57,863 bases of DNA from the NCBI GenBank assembly GCA_023129165.1, contig JAGMCL010000129.1, positions 1 through 57,863 on the forward strand, given 5' to 3'. Below are positions 48,560 through 57,863 of the stretch, one piece after another. This stretch comes from Caldifarciminota bacterium. Its GTDB lineage: Bacteria; Hydrothermota; UBA3073. The notes under the pieces were generated by a model. It ran no database searches. It was not told the origin of the DNA and saw only the letters and a program-made list of their open reading frames with translations. Every line of letters starts with the position of its first letter. The stretch's first letter is position 1. The position numbers and the translations under genes were made by a program.

Positions 48560-50812
48560 TTAAACTCTTGATAAGGTGAACCAGAAGGTGCTGCCGGTGC
48601 CGATTTTGCTTTCCATTCCAACCTTTCCGCAAATTTTCTCCATAATTCGCCGCACGATAGACAATCCTAATCCGTATCCTTCTACTCGAATTTGGCTGAT
48701 TCGAGTATATGGTGTAAATAATCTCTTCTGTTCCTCAGGTGATATACCTGAACCATTATCACGCACCCAGAAGCGTACATTACCATCTGATTGAACAGTC
48801 GCGCCCAGCTCAACTCTTGGCGGTCGTCCACCATACTTTATAGCATTACTGATATAGTTAACCCATACCTCTTCAACCCATGGACCATAGCCTAATGATT
48901 TCGGCCATGTGTCTGTTAAGATTACCTCTGCTTTATATTGCTCGATCATATAGACTAACCGCTGCTGAGCACTTGATACGATGTTAGCCATATTAAGTGG
49001 CACCAAATCCATCTCTAATTTCCGTACTTTAGAAAGTAACAAAAGCTCGTCAATGATATTTCTCATCCTGATTCCATTCTGTGTAATTGTATGTAGATAA
49101 TGTCGAAGCTTTTCATTCGTCATTGTAGTATGAGCTTTCTCTAAAACCTGTGCGAAACTAAAAATATTGTTCAATGGGTTCTTCAGGTCATGTGCTACGG
49201 TGTGGGCAAATGCGTCCAGTTCCTGGTTTCTTTCTTCAAGTTCAACAGTGTATTGACGTAGTGCATCCTCAGCTTTCTTGGTTTCAGTGATGTCTCTGTG
49301 AACTGCCATTTGTGCAATAACTTTCCCTTTATCATCCTTTATAAGTGATGAGGATATTGCCATTGGAAATAGTTTGCCATCTTTTCTCTTGCCAACTAAC
49401 TCTCCTGTCCAACCTCCTTCCATCGTTGCCTTAAGTGCTTCTTCCAACTTCGGTATCTGGTCTTCGGCGTAGATGAAGACAATCTCCTGCCCTATTAACT
49501 CCTCTCTTGAATAGCCAAACATTCTAACAAATGCTTCATTCACATAGGTAATCCTACCCTCGAGATTGCCCGTAGCCACGCCATCAATCGAACTGTTAAC
49601 AGCCTGTGAAAATAACCTCAGTTTTTCCTCCGTCTTCTTACGTTCGGTGATTTCCCGCTTTAGTTGTTCGTTTATTTTTGTTAGGTCAGTTATGCGTTCT
49701 TCCACCTTTTTCTCAAGACCTTTGCTGTACTCTTCTAACTTATCTCTGGATTTTTTCAGATTAGCAGTCATTTCATCAAACGCCCTTGATAGTTGCCCAA
49801 TCTCATCTCTTGATTTTTTTCCGACTTTATAATCCAGGTTACCTCTCGTTATCTCTTCAGTTCCTCGATGCAATTCAACAATTGGCTTTATAATAGTTCT
49901 GGACAGTATTATAGAAAGTATTATACCACCAACTAAAAAAACTGTAAGAATTAATATCCTTATGTGAGTTAACTTAATTATTGAAGCAAATGCCTCCCTC
50001 TCACTCATCTCTGCCAGCAAACACCAGCCCGTTTCCGGTATGTGTGCATGAATCCCGAGAACACTCTTACCCAGATAATTCTTGCATAAAACTGCCTCGT
50101 GTCCGTTCTCCCTTGCATTTTCTGTATCAACCTTCTGTTTCAGAAACGTATCATCTATAAACCTTGAGGGTGTTATCATATAGCTATCTTTATTTACAAG
50201 GTATATCTCGCCGGTCTCTCCCAAACCTGTTCTATCTGTTGTAATCTTATTCAACCCTTCTATTGAAAATCTCATAACAACAACTCCCAAAAACTTATTA
50301 TTATCATCCAAGACAGGCGCCGAAAAAGCAAAGGAACATATTCTTCTATCCTGAGCAACATAGGCGTCTTTAATAAAAGTGCCTTGTTTTCCGCCCAAAA
50401 AATAAGGGTCACCACTTTTATCTTTTCCAATATCTACTTCTTCACTTGAAGCAACGATTATCCCCTCTTTATCAATAACAAAAACACCATAAGTATATTC
50501 TCCAGTTTCCACTCTAGTTTTTAATCTCTTTGTAGCAGTATTAATCTTTTCAGCGTAATCTTCATCATTTTTATCTGCAAGCAATAATTCTTGGATAACT
50601 ATGCTTTGTGACAATTGATTTACCGTTTTTCTTTTTAATTCTATAAAAGTTTCAATATGAGCCACTCTTGACTGTGCAGTGGTCTCTAAATGCCTGAAAA
50701 CCTGTTGTTGAACAATATTTCTTAATATGGTCTGGCTAACTATGGTTGTAACCAAACCAATGATTAATACAATTGAGAATATGATGATAGGTATTTTTAT
50801 TTTTATCTTCAT
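48560..50812 (-). CDS. Membrane sensor histidine kinase (Cache-HAMP-PAS-HisKA)
   Basis: In this 750-residue protein two membrane helices (8-28 and 284-304) enclose an extracytoplasmic Cache-type sensor (about 40-275, with VFVIDKEGIIVASS and GEIYLVNKDSYMIT). Then come a HAMP domain (305-358), a coiled coil, a PAS domain (about 400-515, closing with HRDITETKKAE), a HisKA domain with phospho-His 541 in AHDLKNPL, and a HATPase with VNYISNAIKYGG, RDNGSGI and GYGLGLSIV. A small extracellular ligand is likely. No response regulator gene is nearby. AAAGGAAAA precedes ATG 50812. Confidence 0.92.
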   Translation of the reverse strand: MKIKIKIPIIIFSIVLIIGLVTTIVSQTILRNIVQQQVFRHLETTAQSRVAHIETFIELKRKTVNQLSQSIVIQELLLADKNDEDYAEKINTATKRLKTRVETGEYTYGVFVIDKEGIIVASSEEVDIGKDKSGDPYFLGGKQGTFIKDAYVAQDRRICSFAFSAPVLDDNNKFLGVVVMRFSIEGLNKITTDRTGLGETGEIYLVNKDSYMITPSRFIDDTFLKQKVDTENARENGHEAVLCKNYLGKSVLGIHAHIPETGWCLLAEMSEREAFASIIKLTHIRILILTVFLVGGIILSIILSRTIIKPIVELHRGTEEITRGNLDYKVGKKSRDEIGQLSRAFDEMTANLKKSRDKLEEYSKGLEKKVEERITDLTKINEQLKREITERKKTEEKLRLFSQAVNSSIDGVATGNLEGRITYVNEAFVRMFGYSREELIGQEIVFIYAEDQIPKLEEALKATMEGGWTGELVGKRKDGKLFPMAISSSLIKDDKGKVIAQMAVHRDITETKKAEDALRQYTVELEERNQELDAFAHTVAHDLKNPLNNIFSFAQVLEKAHTTMTNEKLRHYLHTITQNGIRMRNIIDELLLLSKVRKLEMDLVPLNMANIVSSAQQRLVYMIEQYKAEVILTDTWPKSLGYGPWVEEVWVNYISNAIKYGGRPPRVELGATVQSDGNVRFWVRDNGSGISPEEQKRLFTPYTRISQIRVEGYGLGLSIVRRIMEKICGKVGMESKIGTGSTFWFTLSRV

Positions 50813-50894
50813 TTATTTTCCTTTTTTAGATTATTTCTTGTCTTAAAAACGCACGTACCTATCTAATTTTCTTTTTAACTAATCCTTCCTTATA

Positions 50895-50990
50895 TGAGAT
50901 TGCTTCGTCGTCCGTCAACCGACGGACTCCTCGCAATGACAGGAAGGGTAGCGTCATTGCGAGCGACTAACAGGAGCGCGGCAATCTCAT
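50895..50990. repeat. Inverted and direct GTCATTGCGAG units between two kinase genes
   Basis: An inverted unit with CGTCCGTCAACCGACGGAC inside (50895-50941) is followed by a direct unit with CGACTAACAGGAGCGCGG inside (50952-50990). The second insert is the same as at 11032-11070. Confidence 0.85.
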
Positions 50991-51004
50991 CTTTAATGTA
51001 ATCT

Positions 51005-52420
51005 TTATTTTCCTCTCATAAATTTGATTTGAAACCTCGTTCCCTCTTTTCTATCCAGCTCGACCTTGCCTTGAAGCTGCTCCTCAGCCAACAGTGTGAC
51101 CAGATTCAATCCCAATGATTCCGTCTTCCTGAAATCCAACTTCTCAGGTATTCCTACTCCATTATCACTTACAATCAGTTCAATCTTTTCACTCTTGATT
51201 TGATGAAGTGCAATTTTAATCTCTGCCTTTCCCTGCCAGGTTTCAGGAAAGGCATGTTTCAATGAATTTGAGACCAGCTCATTGATTATAAGCCCACATG
51301 GAATAGCCTGGTCAATTCCAAGAAAAACATCATCAGTCTCTATCTTTAATACAACTCTATCCGGATCTACACCATACACACTATAAAGACCGCTCGTAAG
51401 CTTCTTAATATATTCGGCAAAGGGTATACTTGCCAGGTCCCGAGACTGATATAACCTCTCGTGGATGAGAGCCATTGACCTTACACGGTTCTGGCTGTCC
51501 CTGAATAGCTCGAGAGACTGCTCATCCTTGATATATCTGGACTGAAGATTGAGCAGACTAGAGATTATCTGCAGGTTATTCTTGACTCGATGATGAATTT
51601 CCTGTAACATTATCTCTTTCTCTTTCAGGTCCTTCTGAATCTGCTCCTCTGCCTGTTTGTGTGCCTCTTCCAGTTCCAGATTGTGGAGAGCAATTGCTAT
51701 ATCACCTGCTACTTCTTTCAAGAGTCCCTTTTCCTCATCGGCAGCAATGATGTCAGATGCAAGTGATATAGTAAGTAATCCAAAAAGCCTATTAGCGTGT
51801 TCTAAACGAATAATCGTAGTTGCCTTACCGGTACATGCGTTCTTAAAGAGACAATCTCTGCACTCTCTGGACTTGTACATAACAATAAGCTTATCTTTCT
51901 GAACGAGTGCGTTTTTGATGCACTGTGGGTGCTTGCCACCAATTATATATTCGTAAAAACGGTTAACATCCTCCCTGAAACCTGAACCTACAACAACCTC
52001 AAAGGCTTTACCGTCCCTTAAGAATCCAAGCCATGCAGCATCGTAGCCCCGAGTCTCTATCAGGACATCGCAGGTTTTTTGTAGCAGCCTGTCTCTATCT
52101 TTCTCAACAGAGATCATCTGATTGACAGTTCGGATGGCTTTTAAGACACTGTTCAGATGTCGGATGCATTCCTCTGCTTGCCTGCGCTTTGATTCAACTA
52201 AACCCAGCATGTAAATCGAAACAAAACTAACTAAAAAGACGATAACTATTTCAATAACAATTTCCGTCCAGTTGATGATTGTAGAAGGAACTCCAAAGAC
52301 AATATGGGGCAAATCCAGAATCTCATTCAAGAAAATCAGGATAACAAGGACAATGTAAGAACAAATTACAAAAGATTGGAATTGCCCACCTATTATCGGC
52401 TTCCAATTTTTATATCTCAT
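51005..52420 (-). CDS. Sensor histidine kinase, HisKA_2 type, with Cys-rich GAF-like domain
   Basis: This 471-residue protein has two membrane helices (16-34 and 52-73), then a GAF-like domain (about 105-245) that contains Cys 167, 187, 190 and 196 ([10 protein letters not shown]), then a HisKA_2 domain with phospho-His 276 in [11 protein letters not shown] and a HATPase with [13 protein letters not shown] and SDNGVGIP. HisKA_2 kinases often answer light, redox or general stress. The cysteine cluster could bind a metal or Fe-S group (inference). No response regulator is nearby; the other kinase follows after a 192-bp repeat gap. Confidence 0.9.
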   Translation of the reverse strand: MRYKNWKPIIGGQFQSFVICSYIVLVILIFLNEILDLPHIVFGVPSTIINWTEIVIEIVIVFLVSFVSIYMLGLVESKRRQAEECIRHLNSVLKAIRTVNQMISVEKDRDRLLQKTCDVLIETRGYDAAWLGFLRDGKAFEVVVGSGFREDVNRFYEYIIGGKHPQCIKNALVQKDKLIVMYKSRECRDCLFKNACTGKATTIIRLEHANRLFGLLTISLASDIIAADEEKGLLKEVAGDIAIALHNLELEEAHKQAEEQIQKDLKEKEIMLQEIHHRVKNNLQIISSLLNLQSRYIKDEQSLELFRDSQNRVRSMALIHERLYQSRDLASIPFAEYIKKLTSGLYSVYGVDPDRVVLKIETDDVFLGIDQAIPCGLIINELVSNSLKHAFPETWQGKAEIKIALHQIKSEKIELIVSDNGVGIPEKLDFRKTESLGLNLVTLLAEEQLQGKVELDRKEGTRFQIKFMRGK

Positions 52421-52735
52421 ATTATCTTACTCTTAATAATACCTTGAGTAAAAAATGATATCATATTTCCTCTCCAATCATTATACTCAACACTAACATT
52501 TTTCTAAATAAAGTATCTTTATAGCCTGTAGCGTCGCCAAAATTATACTAACTACTCGTATTCATCATGCATATTCCTTATTGAACAATCATGAATTAAT
52601 CATTTAATTTTCCATCCCTTTCAGTACTTGTGTATTGTAAAATATCAACATAAGATGCTACATAAAATAGAAATGTAAAAATCAAAACTACCTACCTCCA
52701 GCCCTTACTTTATTAGAATGCAGACCACTTTCACT
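52421..52735. other. Unassigned intergenic DNA
   Basis: This is AT-rich and without a recognised repeat family, gene or RNA. A CATTATACTC-like sequence near 52478 is not at a suitable distance from a -35 box for a promoter. Confidence 0.5.
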
Positions 52736-52800
52736 TCTCGCAATGACAGGAGTTATCACCTGTTATTCGCAGGACACCACCTTTGGCGTGGTACCCTTTT

Positions 52801-52931
52801 GGAGTGCTGTGACCGTGTTTACCCTGTAGAGGAATACTCTATTGGGGTCACAGTGGTGCCCCGCTATGGCGGGGCACTCCATAGAATACTCTACAGGATC
52901 ACAGTGGTGCCCCGCTATAGCGGGGCACTCC
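52801..52931 (-). repeat. Branched palindromic repeat with exchanged arm
   Basis: Outer arms GGAGTGC (52801-52807) and GCACTCC (52874-52880) enclose the TGTGACC/GGTCACA hairpin and a second hairpin with CCCCGC/GCGGGG, where other copies have ATCAAC/GTTGAT or CATTAAC/GTTAATG. A second, partial copy follows to 52931 with the same exchanged arm. Confidence 0.85.
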
Positions 52932-53137
52932 ATAGAACACTCCATAAAATACCCTACGGGATACTCCAAAATGAGACAAATAAAAAATGACAGGAATTTA
53001 ATACCTGTCATAATTAACATAAAATACACTATATTAGATTACCTATTAAAAAAGTTTATTGTTAAGCATATATATTCAGCACGAATTGAATTCGTGCCTA
53101 CATTACTTAAGGATTAAAATATCTTTAAAATGACATA
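52932..53137. repeat. Repeat fragments before the folE 3' end
   Basis: It has loose CACTCCATA arms, then a GCACGAATTGAATTCGTGCC palindrome (about 53078-53097) related to the CACGAATCCAATTCGTG at about 19712. No gene is seen. Confidence 0.6.
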
Positions 53138-53707
53138 TTACCTTTTACTACTGTCTTTTATTAGTGCAAATGCCTCAGCCCTGGTTGCGGGTTTACGCAT
53201 TATCCCTCTCATTGCAGATGTTATCGCTATATGTCCTGGTTTTTTAACCCCTCTCATTGTCATACAAAGATGTTCTGCCTCAATCACAACAAGAACTCCT
53301 TTGGGATTTAGTGTATTCATTATCACATCTGCAATATCCGTTGTTAGTCTCTCCTGAAGCTGTGGACGTTTTGCCATAACTTCGACTAACCTGACGAGGC
53401 TCGAGTATCCTGTAATCCTGTTCTCGTTTGGTATATATGCCAGATGAACCTTACCAATAAACGGTAGCAGGTGATGTTCACATATAGAATAGAAGGGTAT
53501 ATCCCTAATTAGAATCATCTCGTCTTCATTTTTAGTAGTATAACACTTTAATTCTTCCTTTGGGTCAGCACCTACACCGGAGAAGAGCTCCTCTACCATC
53601 TCTGCAACCCTCCTGGGTGTATCTTTAAGACCTTCCCTATCGGGGTCTTCTCTTATGGCTATAAGAAAATCTCTGACTGATTTTTCTATAAGTTTTTTAT
53701 CAATCAT
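53138..53707 (-). CDS. folE: FolE, GTP cyclohydrolase I
   Basis: This 189-residue enzyme converts GTP to dihydroneopterin triphosphate, the first step to folate or to 7-deazapurines. The zinc ligands Cys 76, His 79 and Cys 148 are in [10 protein letters not shown] and [28 protein letters not shown] and the closing RAEAFALI are family motifs. The length is standard. No folate or queuosine gene is adjacent. The gene stands between repeat tracts. Confidence 0.97.
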   Translation of the reverse strand: MIDKKLIEKSVRDFLIAIREDPDREGLKDTPRRVAEMVEELFSGVGADPKEELKCYTTKNEDEMILIRDIPFYSICEHHLLPFIGKVHLAYIPNENRITGYSSLVRLVEVMAKRPQLQERLTTDIADVIMNTLNPKGVLVVIEAEHLCMTMRGVKKPGHIAITSAMRGIMRKPATRAEAFALIKDSSKR

Positions 53708-54195
53708 AGTAGCACATGATACTGCTTTTATTACTGTATTTATAATGTTCTACTTGATAACGATCGGGATGTGGCATTTTCATTCTTTTTAAACAGGGAC
53801 TTGCCTGTCTGCCGATAGGCAGGTACGAGACTTTAATGAGATTTAAAAAATAAAAACTATAAATTTATTCGTTCCTTATGTTAGCACAGTTAAAAACTGT
53901 GCCTACAAACTTTTCACCTTTAAATGCGATTGCTTCGCCTGCCTGCCGGCAGGCAGGTCGTCCGTCAACTGACGGACTCCTCGCAATGACAGGACTCATT
54001 ATCTTTAATTCGCAGGCTAAAGCCTGCGCCTACCATTTTTACGCATTCGATCGTTACCTGTCATTCGCACGACCCCGCCTTTGGTGTGGTGCCCCGAAGC
54101 CTGCGCCTACCATTTTTACGCATTCAATCGGTATCTGTCATTGCGAATGAACAAAGTGAATGCGGCAATCTCATCTTTAACGCCTTTTTAACAGT
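53708..54195. repeat. 488-bp repeat tract upstream of folE and after ftsH
   Basis: In order: CAGGGACTTGCCTGTCTGCC and GCAGGTACGAGAC, GTTAGCACAGTTAAAAACTG, an inverted GTCATTGCGAG unit enclosing two palindromes (53925-53991), two GCAGGCTAAAGCCTGCGCC hairpins each followed by TACCATTTTTACGCATTC, a direct GTCATTGCGA unit (54136-54174), and CAGTCTAAAGACTG (54193-54206), which already belongs to the ftsH coding end. Confidence 0.8.
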
Positions 54196-56094
54196 CTAAA
54201 GACTGTGGCTACCATTCTTCCCCTCTACCTCTATAACAATTGTGTCTAACTCCTCACCTGTCAGCACCTCTTTTTCAAGTAGTTTCTCTACCATCTTTTC
54301 TAAAACCTTGCTGTGCTCTTTTACAATGACCCTTGCAGTTTTTTCTGCCTCATCTACAAACCTCCTTATCTCACTGTCTATCTCACGTGAGGTTTCCTCA
54401 GAATAATCATTACGGGTGGCTATATCCCTACCGAGAAATACCTCCTTTTCTCTCTTCCCAAAGGTTACAGCACCAATCTTTTCGCTCATACCCCATTCGC
54501 AAACCATCTTCCTTGCAAGTTCAGTAGCCTTTTCAATATCATTACCAGCTCCTGTTGTTAATGTGTTCAATGCCTCAATCTCTGATGCCCTACCACCAAG
54601 AAGTGAAACAAGTTGTGCCTTACAATACTCTCTTGAGAAATTATGCCTGTCATCGACAGGAAGAGGTTGTGTCATACCGAGTGCAAGTCCCCTTGGTACT
54701 ATGGAGACCTTATGTATGGGATCAGCCTCCTTTAAGAATTTTCCTATAATGGCATGTCCAGACTCATGATAGGCAATATTCCTTTTCTCATCCTCTTTTA
54801 TAACAAGACTCTTTCGTTCGACACCCATAAGAACCTTATCTCTTGCCTCCTCGAAATCACGCATCAAAACCTTTTTTCTTCCTTTCTTGGCTGCAATCAA
54901 AGCAGCTTCATTAACCAGATTAGCAATATCTGCACCTGAGAATCCTGGTGTGGTCCGTGCAATTGTGGAAAGGTTTATATTCTTTGCAAGAGGTATATTC
55001 TTTGTATGCACCTTGAATATTGCCTCCCTTCCCCTTATATCTGGTCTGTCCACCACCACCCTCCTGTCAAACCTTCCTGGTCTGAGAAGTGCAGGATCTA
55101 ACACATCCGGACGATTTGTAGCAGCCATTACTATAACTCCCTTATTAGCCTCAAAACCATCCAGCTCAACAAGGAGCGCATTCAGGGTTTGTTCTCTTTC
55201 ATCATGTCCACCACCTATACCCGCACCTCTGTGTCTGCCAACAGCATCAAGCTCATCTATGAATATAATACTTGGGTTGTTCTTTTTCCCCTTATCAAAT
55301 AGATCTCTTACCCTTGCTGCACCAACGCCTACAAAGAGTTCAACGAAGTCTGAACCAGACATAGAGAAGAAGGGCACGTCCGCCTCACCTGCTACAGCTC
55401 TTGCAAGAAGCGTCTTGCCTGTGCCAGGAGGTCCAATTAATAACACACCCTTTGGCACCTTTGCGCCGAGAGAGGTGAATTTTTGCGGGTTTTTCAAAAA
55501 CTCAATAACCTCCTTTAATTCCTCCTTTGCCTCATCGACACCTGCAACATCATCAAATGTTACTTTCGGTGTATCATCTGATACCGGCTTAGCCTTGCTC
55601 CTTCCAAAAGCTACTGCACCCCTTGGCGCCGATTGCATCTGAAATATAAAGAATATCCAGAAGCCTATAAAAAGTAGCATAATTATCCATGGTAGTGCAT
55701 TCCTCCAGAATCTTGCAGTCTCAACATTTACGACAACACCACTCTCCAAAACTTCCTTTACCAAATCCTTATCCTCATAAGGCAGTATAGTTACAAATCC
55801 CTCATATGACCTTTCGTCAACAATAATAGGAGTATGAAACTCTCCCTTGACTGTCAGTTCAGAAATCGATATTCTCTTTACATTTCCTTCTTTCACCTCA
55901 CTATAGAAAGTGGAATAAGGAATCTTCGCAGAAGAAATTCCTTCCCTACTGGTAAATCTAAAAAACAGAGAAAGAATAACGAAAAATGCTAACCACAGAA
56001 TCAAACCACGAATTATAGAATATTTGGGCGGCATACCCTTGGGTTTGCCGGATGGCGGTTTACCTTTATTTTGGGGTTTTTTCCATAATTTCAT
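54196..56094 (-). CDS. ftsH: FtsH, membrane AAA+ zinc protease
   Basis: This 632-residue ATP-dependent protease of the inner membrane degrades misassembled membrane proteins and regulators. It has two membrane helices (28-46 and 134-152), Walker A GPPGTGKT (221-228), Walker B IIFIDE (276-281), the pore FVGVG and the zinc site HESGH (His 443, Glu 444, His 447). In bacteria with LapB it controls LpxC, and lapB is also in this window. The last five residues (GSHSL) and the stop codon are encoded by a GGTAGCCACAGTCTTTAGAC repeat unit. The glycosylase gene ends 42 bp upstream. Confidence 0.97.
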   Translation of the reverse strand: MKLWKKPQNKGKPPSGKPKGMPPKYSIIRGLILWLAFFVILSLFFRFTSREGISSAKIPYSTFYSEVKEGNVKRISISELTVKGEFHTPIIVDERSYEGFVTILPYEDKDLVKEVLESGVVVNVETARFWRNALPWIIMLLFIGFWIFFIFQMQSAPRGAVAFGRSKAKPVSDDTPKVTFDDVAGVDEAKEELKEVIEFLKNPQKFTSLGAKVPKGVLLIGPPGTGKTLLARAVAGEADVPFFSMSGSDFVELFVGVGAARVRDLFDKGKKNNPSIIFIDELDAVGRHRGAGIGGGHDEREQTLNALLVELDGFEANKGVIVMAATNRPDVLDPALLRPGRFDRRVVVDRPDIRGREAIFKVHTKNIPLAKNINLSTIARTTPGFSGADIANLVNEAALIAAKKGRKKVLMRDFEEARDKVLMGVERKSLVIKEDEKRNIAYHESGHAIIGKFLKEADPIHKVSIVPRGLALGMTQPLPVDDRHNFSREYCKAQLVSLLGGRASEIEALNTLTTGAGNDIEKATELARKMVCEWGMSEKIGAVTFGKREKEVFLGRDIATRNDYSEETSREIDSEIRRFVDEAEKTARVIVKEHSKVLEKMVEKLLEKEVLTGEELDTIVIEVEGKNGSHSL

Positions 56095-56136
56095 AGTATC
56101 ATCGTCTCCATTTGTAAATTGTTACTAAATAAAACC

Positions 56137-56799
56137 TTATAAAAAACTCTCCAACGGACAGGTCTTACACTTGGACTCTCTCTTCTTACATTTTTCCTTT
56201 CCTACTTTTACAAGAAGAGCATGAAACTCGTTATATATATATACATCTCTACCTATCTCTTCCTCAAACCTCTTTCTAACATCCTCATAACCGTCACTTT
56301 CGTCAAATAAACCATGCCTGACACCTATCCTCTTTGTATATGCATCCACAACAAACACAGGTTTCGAAAGTGCATACAACAGTATTGAATCGCAGGTTTC
56401 TCTTCCTACTCCAGGTACTGTCAATAATTCCTTTCGTAGTTCCTTAAGTTTCATCTTCTTCATATCGTTCACACTTCCGCTGAATCTTTCTATAAAAAAA
56501 GAAATGAAATTCTTCAGCCTTTGCGCCTTAAGTCTATAATAACCTGATGGCTTTATAAGAGACGCAAGCTTTTCAATATCCATATTAAAGAGCACAAATG
56601 GATCAAGATAGGGCTCAAGGTTTATAATTGCCTTCTCGACATTCTTCCAGTTCGCGTTTTGAGTAAGGATTGCTCCAATCATAACCTCAAAGGGAGAATC
56701 TGCAGGCCACCAATTTTGAGACCCGTAGTAAGAGTAAAGAACATTGTAAATCCTTTTCAATTTACTATTTTCGATTGTCGATTTACGATTGCTTTCCAA
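56137..56799 (-). CDS. HhH-GPD DNA glycosylase (endonuclease III-related, MagIII-like)
   Basis: This 220-residue protein has the HhH-GPD fold with FEVMIGAILTQNANWKNV (helix start), the hairpin VPGVGRETCDSI and the catalytic-type Asp in VVDAYTKRI. Endonuclease III has Lys in the hairpin where Glu stands here, as in the alkylbase glycosylase MagIII, so a monofunctional glycosylase is likely. Three cysteines of an Fe-S loop are present (C-x6-C-x2-C); the expected fourth is a Leu at the last residue. The start is TTG 56799 (GAGG before it), and residues 2-13 are encoded by the AATCGACAATCGAAAATAG repeat. Confidence 0.87.
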   Translation of the reverse strand: MESNRKSTIENSKLKRIYNVLYSYYGSQNWWPADSPFEVMIGAILTQNANWKNVEKAIINLEPYLDPFVLFNMDIEKLASLIKPSGYYRLKAQRLKNFISFFIERFSGSVNDMKKMKLKELRKELLTVPGVGRETCDSILLYALSKPVFVVDAYTKRIGVRHGLFDESDGYEDVRKRFEEEIGRDVYIYNEFHALLVKVGKEKCKKRESKCKTCPLESFL

Positions 56800-57190
56800 T
56801 TTGTGTTCCTCAATAATTAATAGTCAATCGTCATTCGGATTTGTCTTGTTTATTTAGTTTGTCTGGTTTGTTTAGTTTATCTAGTTTGTTTAGTTTTGCA
56901 GAAATTCGCAATCCGAAATGTCCCAATTAACTATTCAACTATTTAACTAATCAACTATTCAACATACATCATTCACCATTTTCCATTTACATTTAACATT
57001 AAACATAAAACATTTAACATTTCTTCCATCGCAACCAGGAGGTTGCTCCTACCACACTTATCATTTAACCTAATCAACCAATCAACTTTTCAACTAATCA
57101 ACTTTTATCCCATTTAACATTAAACATTTTACATTGAACATTTCACATTTCCTTTCTCCTTTTGACTTTTGACTTTTTACTTTTGACTTT
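56761..57190 (-). repeat. Inverted composite repeat and relatives between DUF4837 and the glycosylase gene
   Basis: The composite repeat's AATCG...GAAAATAG part (56761-56795, inside the glycosylase gene) is followed by TTTGTTTAGTTT units (56840-56895), AACTAATCAACT and TTTAACATTAAACAT units, an inverted GTAGGAG hairpin with CAACC/GGTTG arms (about 57028-57055), the inverted GTTGATT part (57058-57115) and TTTTGACTTTTGAC units (57155-57190). No gene lies in 56800-57198. Confidence 0.8.
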
Positions 57191-57198
57191 TTCCCTCT

Positions 57199-57863
57199 TC
57201 ACCCCTCTCTCCAGGTAGATATTATGCTCGCAAGTTGATGAAGAGGTATCCATTTTTTTTCACCTGGGGCAAACACATACACATCTATGAAATAGAACGC
57301 CTCATCAGTAGAAAAAATGTATGTCCTGAAAGGACCACCCATTACCAGTTCATCATTCTCCCAGGTGCCCTCAAGTTTCTGCGCATTCATATTTTGAAAG
57401 TCTACATTAAACATTCTGCTTCTCTCTCTATCTACTTTATCTCCATCATGTAGCTCAACACAGATACTATTCCTTAAATCACAGGCTTCATCAAATGAGA
57501 GGAGAGGTCTTGGGGAATATTCCCAGTATATGGTGATGAATCTATCAGGATAATGTCGATATATCTTTAATAGTCGCTTCTCTCCATATTCCTCTATCTT
57601 CCAACCTGGAGGAATATCTATGGTGAAGTTGTATGACAGAGACAATCTTTCTCCGAGTTCTTCCTGGAAACTATCCTTATAAAGCACATCACGAATGCGC
57701 TGCAATATGGCTTGAAAAAAATATGTGAATATCACATCATTATTAACTCTTATTACCTCTCTCAACTCATCTAAATTCCTTGCACTTACTACTAAGACTG
57801 ATTGTCCCTTCGCAAATATATCCTTCTCTCCAAAAACAAATGTCTTCCCTGTATTTACATCTC
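57199..57863 (-). CDS. DUF4837-like protein, 5' end outside the window
   Basis: The visible frame runs open to the window edge (more than 220 residues), so the TTG at 57765 is only an internal codon. It contains GKTFVFGEKDIFAKGQS near the visible start and then FTIDIPPGWKIEEYGE, FITIYWEYSPRPLLSFDEACDLRNSI and GPFRTYIFSTDEAFYFIDVYVFAPGEKK, which fit DUF4837, a family of probable exported lipoproteins in FCB bacteria. The signal sequence would be outside the window. The function is unknown. TTTTGACTTTTGAC-type repeats follow the stop. Confidence 0.75.
   Translation of the reverse strand, partial: DVNTGKTFVFGEKDIFAKGQSVLVVSARNLDELREVIRVNNDVIFTYFFQAILQRIRDVLYKDSFQEELGERLSLSYNFTIDIPPGWKIEEYGEKRLLKIYRHYPDRFITIYWEYSPRPLLSFDEACDLRNSICVELHDGDKVDRERSRMFNVDFQNMNAQKLEGTWENDELVMGGPFRTYIFSTDEAFYFIDVYVFAPGEKKWIPLHQLASIISTWREG

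Noticed and set aside
52763-53117. Open frames of about 90 codons in both directions
   Set aside because: They translate the branched palindromic repeat (GHSIEYS-like peptides repeated) and are artefacts of repeat DNA.
54887-55642. 251-codon open frame on the plus strand opposite ftsH
   Set aside because: It lies antisense to the strongly conserved FtsH ATPase domain, and its Ser/Pro-rich translation has no protein-like pattern.

Overview
The window looks like a chromosomal stretch from a moderately AT-rich, Gram-negative bacterium of an uncultured FCB-like or candidate-phylum lineage; WOR-3/Stahlbacteria is my best guess. This is inference from gene content: secreted proteins ending in a NYPNPF-type C-terminal sorting domain, several lipoproteins plus Lgt, a LapA/LapB pair, DapF, an outer-membrane-barrel-like protein, and class I two-subunit fumarase. 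There is no rRNA, prophage or CRISPR array. Four tRNA genes are present (Cys-GCA, Leu-CAA, Ser-GCU, Ser-UGA); none encodes its CCA end.

Layout. 1-7.2 kb: a broken secreted protein, a secreted PPAD/agmatine-deiminase-like enzyme, uvrC, a LOG-like protein, a PHP phosphoesterase and DUF2905. 7.4-11.5 kb: tRNA-Cys, a class V aminotransferase with serA, two small coiled-coil envelope proteins. 11.5-25 kb: uvrA, an MFS transporter, a truncated GtrA remnant, an alpha/beta hydrolase, a secreted M1 peptidase, a multi-domain secreted protein, lgt and a DUF362 ferredoxin-like protein. 25-35 kb: tRNA-Leu, a barrel-like protein, a DAO-family oxidoreductase, both fumarase subunits, DivIVA, YggU, purine nucleoside phosphorylase, pyrD, an unknown protein and gdhA. 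35-47 kb (minus strand): pyrK, two TPR proteins (one fused to YidD), DUF6485, a TPR lipoprotein, DUF4159, nadD, lapB, lapA, a SPOR lipoprotein, an HD hydrolase, an ABC ATPase and dapF, many overlapping. 47-48.3 kb: two tRNA-Ser genes flanking a four-helix-bundle gene split by a 293-bp GIY-YIG element. 48.5-57.9 kb: two orphan sensor kinases, folE, ftsH, a HhH-GPD glycosylase and a partial DUF4837 protein.

The striking property is the intergenic DNA. Nearly every gap is packed with many families of short, mostly palindromic, mosaic repeats. They lie between promoters and genes, between the two fumarase genes, at gene ends where they supply start or stop codons, and inside coding sequences in frame. 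The clearest coding case is a run of about 69 residues in the middle of PyrK; the sorting domains of secreted proteins have also taken up repeat units. One family can be drawn as a three-way junction with exchangeable hairpin arms. Another keeps fixed flanks (GTAGGAG and GCGAT) while its stem sequence changes with pairing retained.

Eleven promoters match TTGACA/T and TATAAT with exactly 17 bp between them. They mark transcription units independently of ORFs and show repeats lodged inside transcribed leaders. One of them drives the 35-codon GtrA remnant, which is cut off by a repeat. Three divergent promoter pairs share a conserved module, and two distant genes share a palindrome at the ribosome-binding site. 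All functional assignments come from reading motifs in the sequence; no database search was run.
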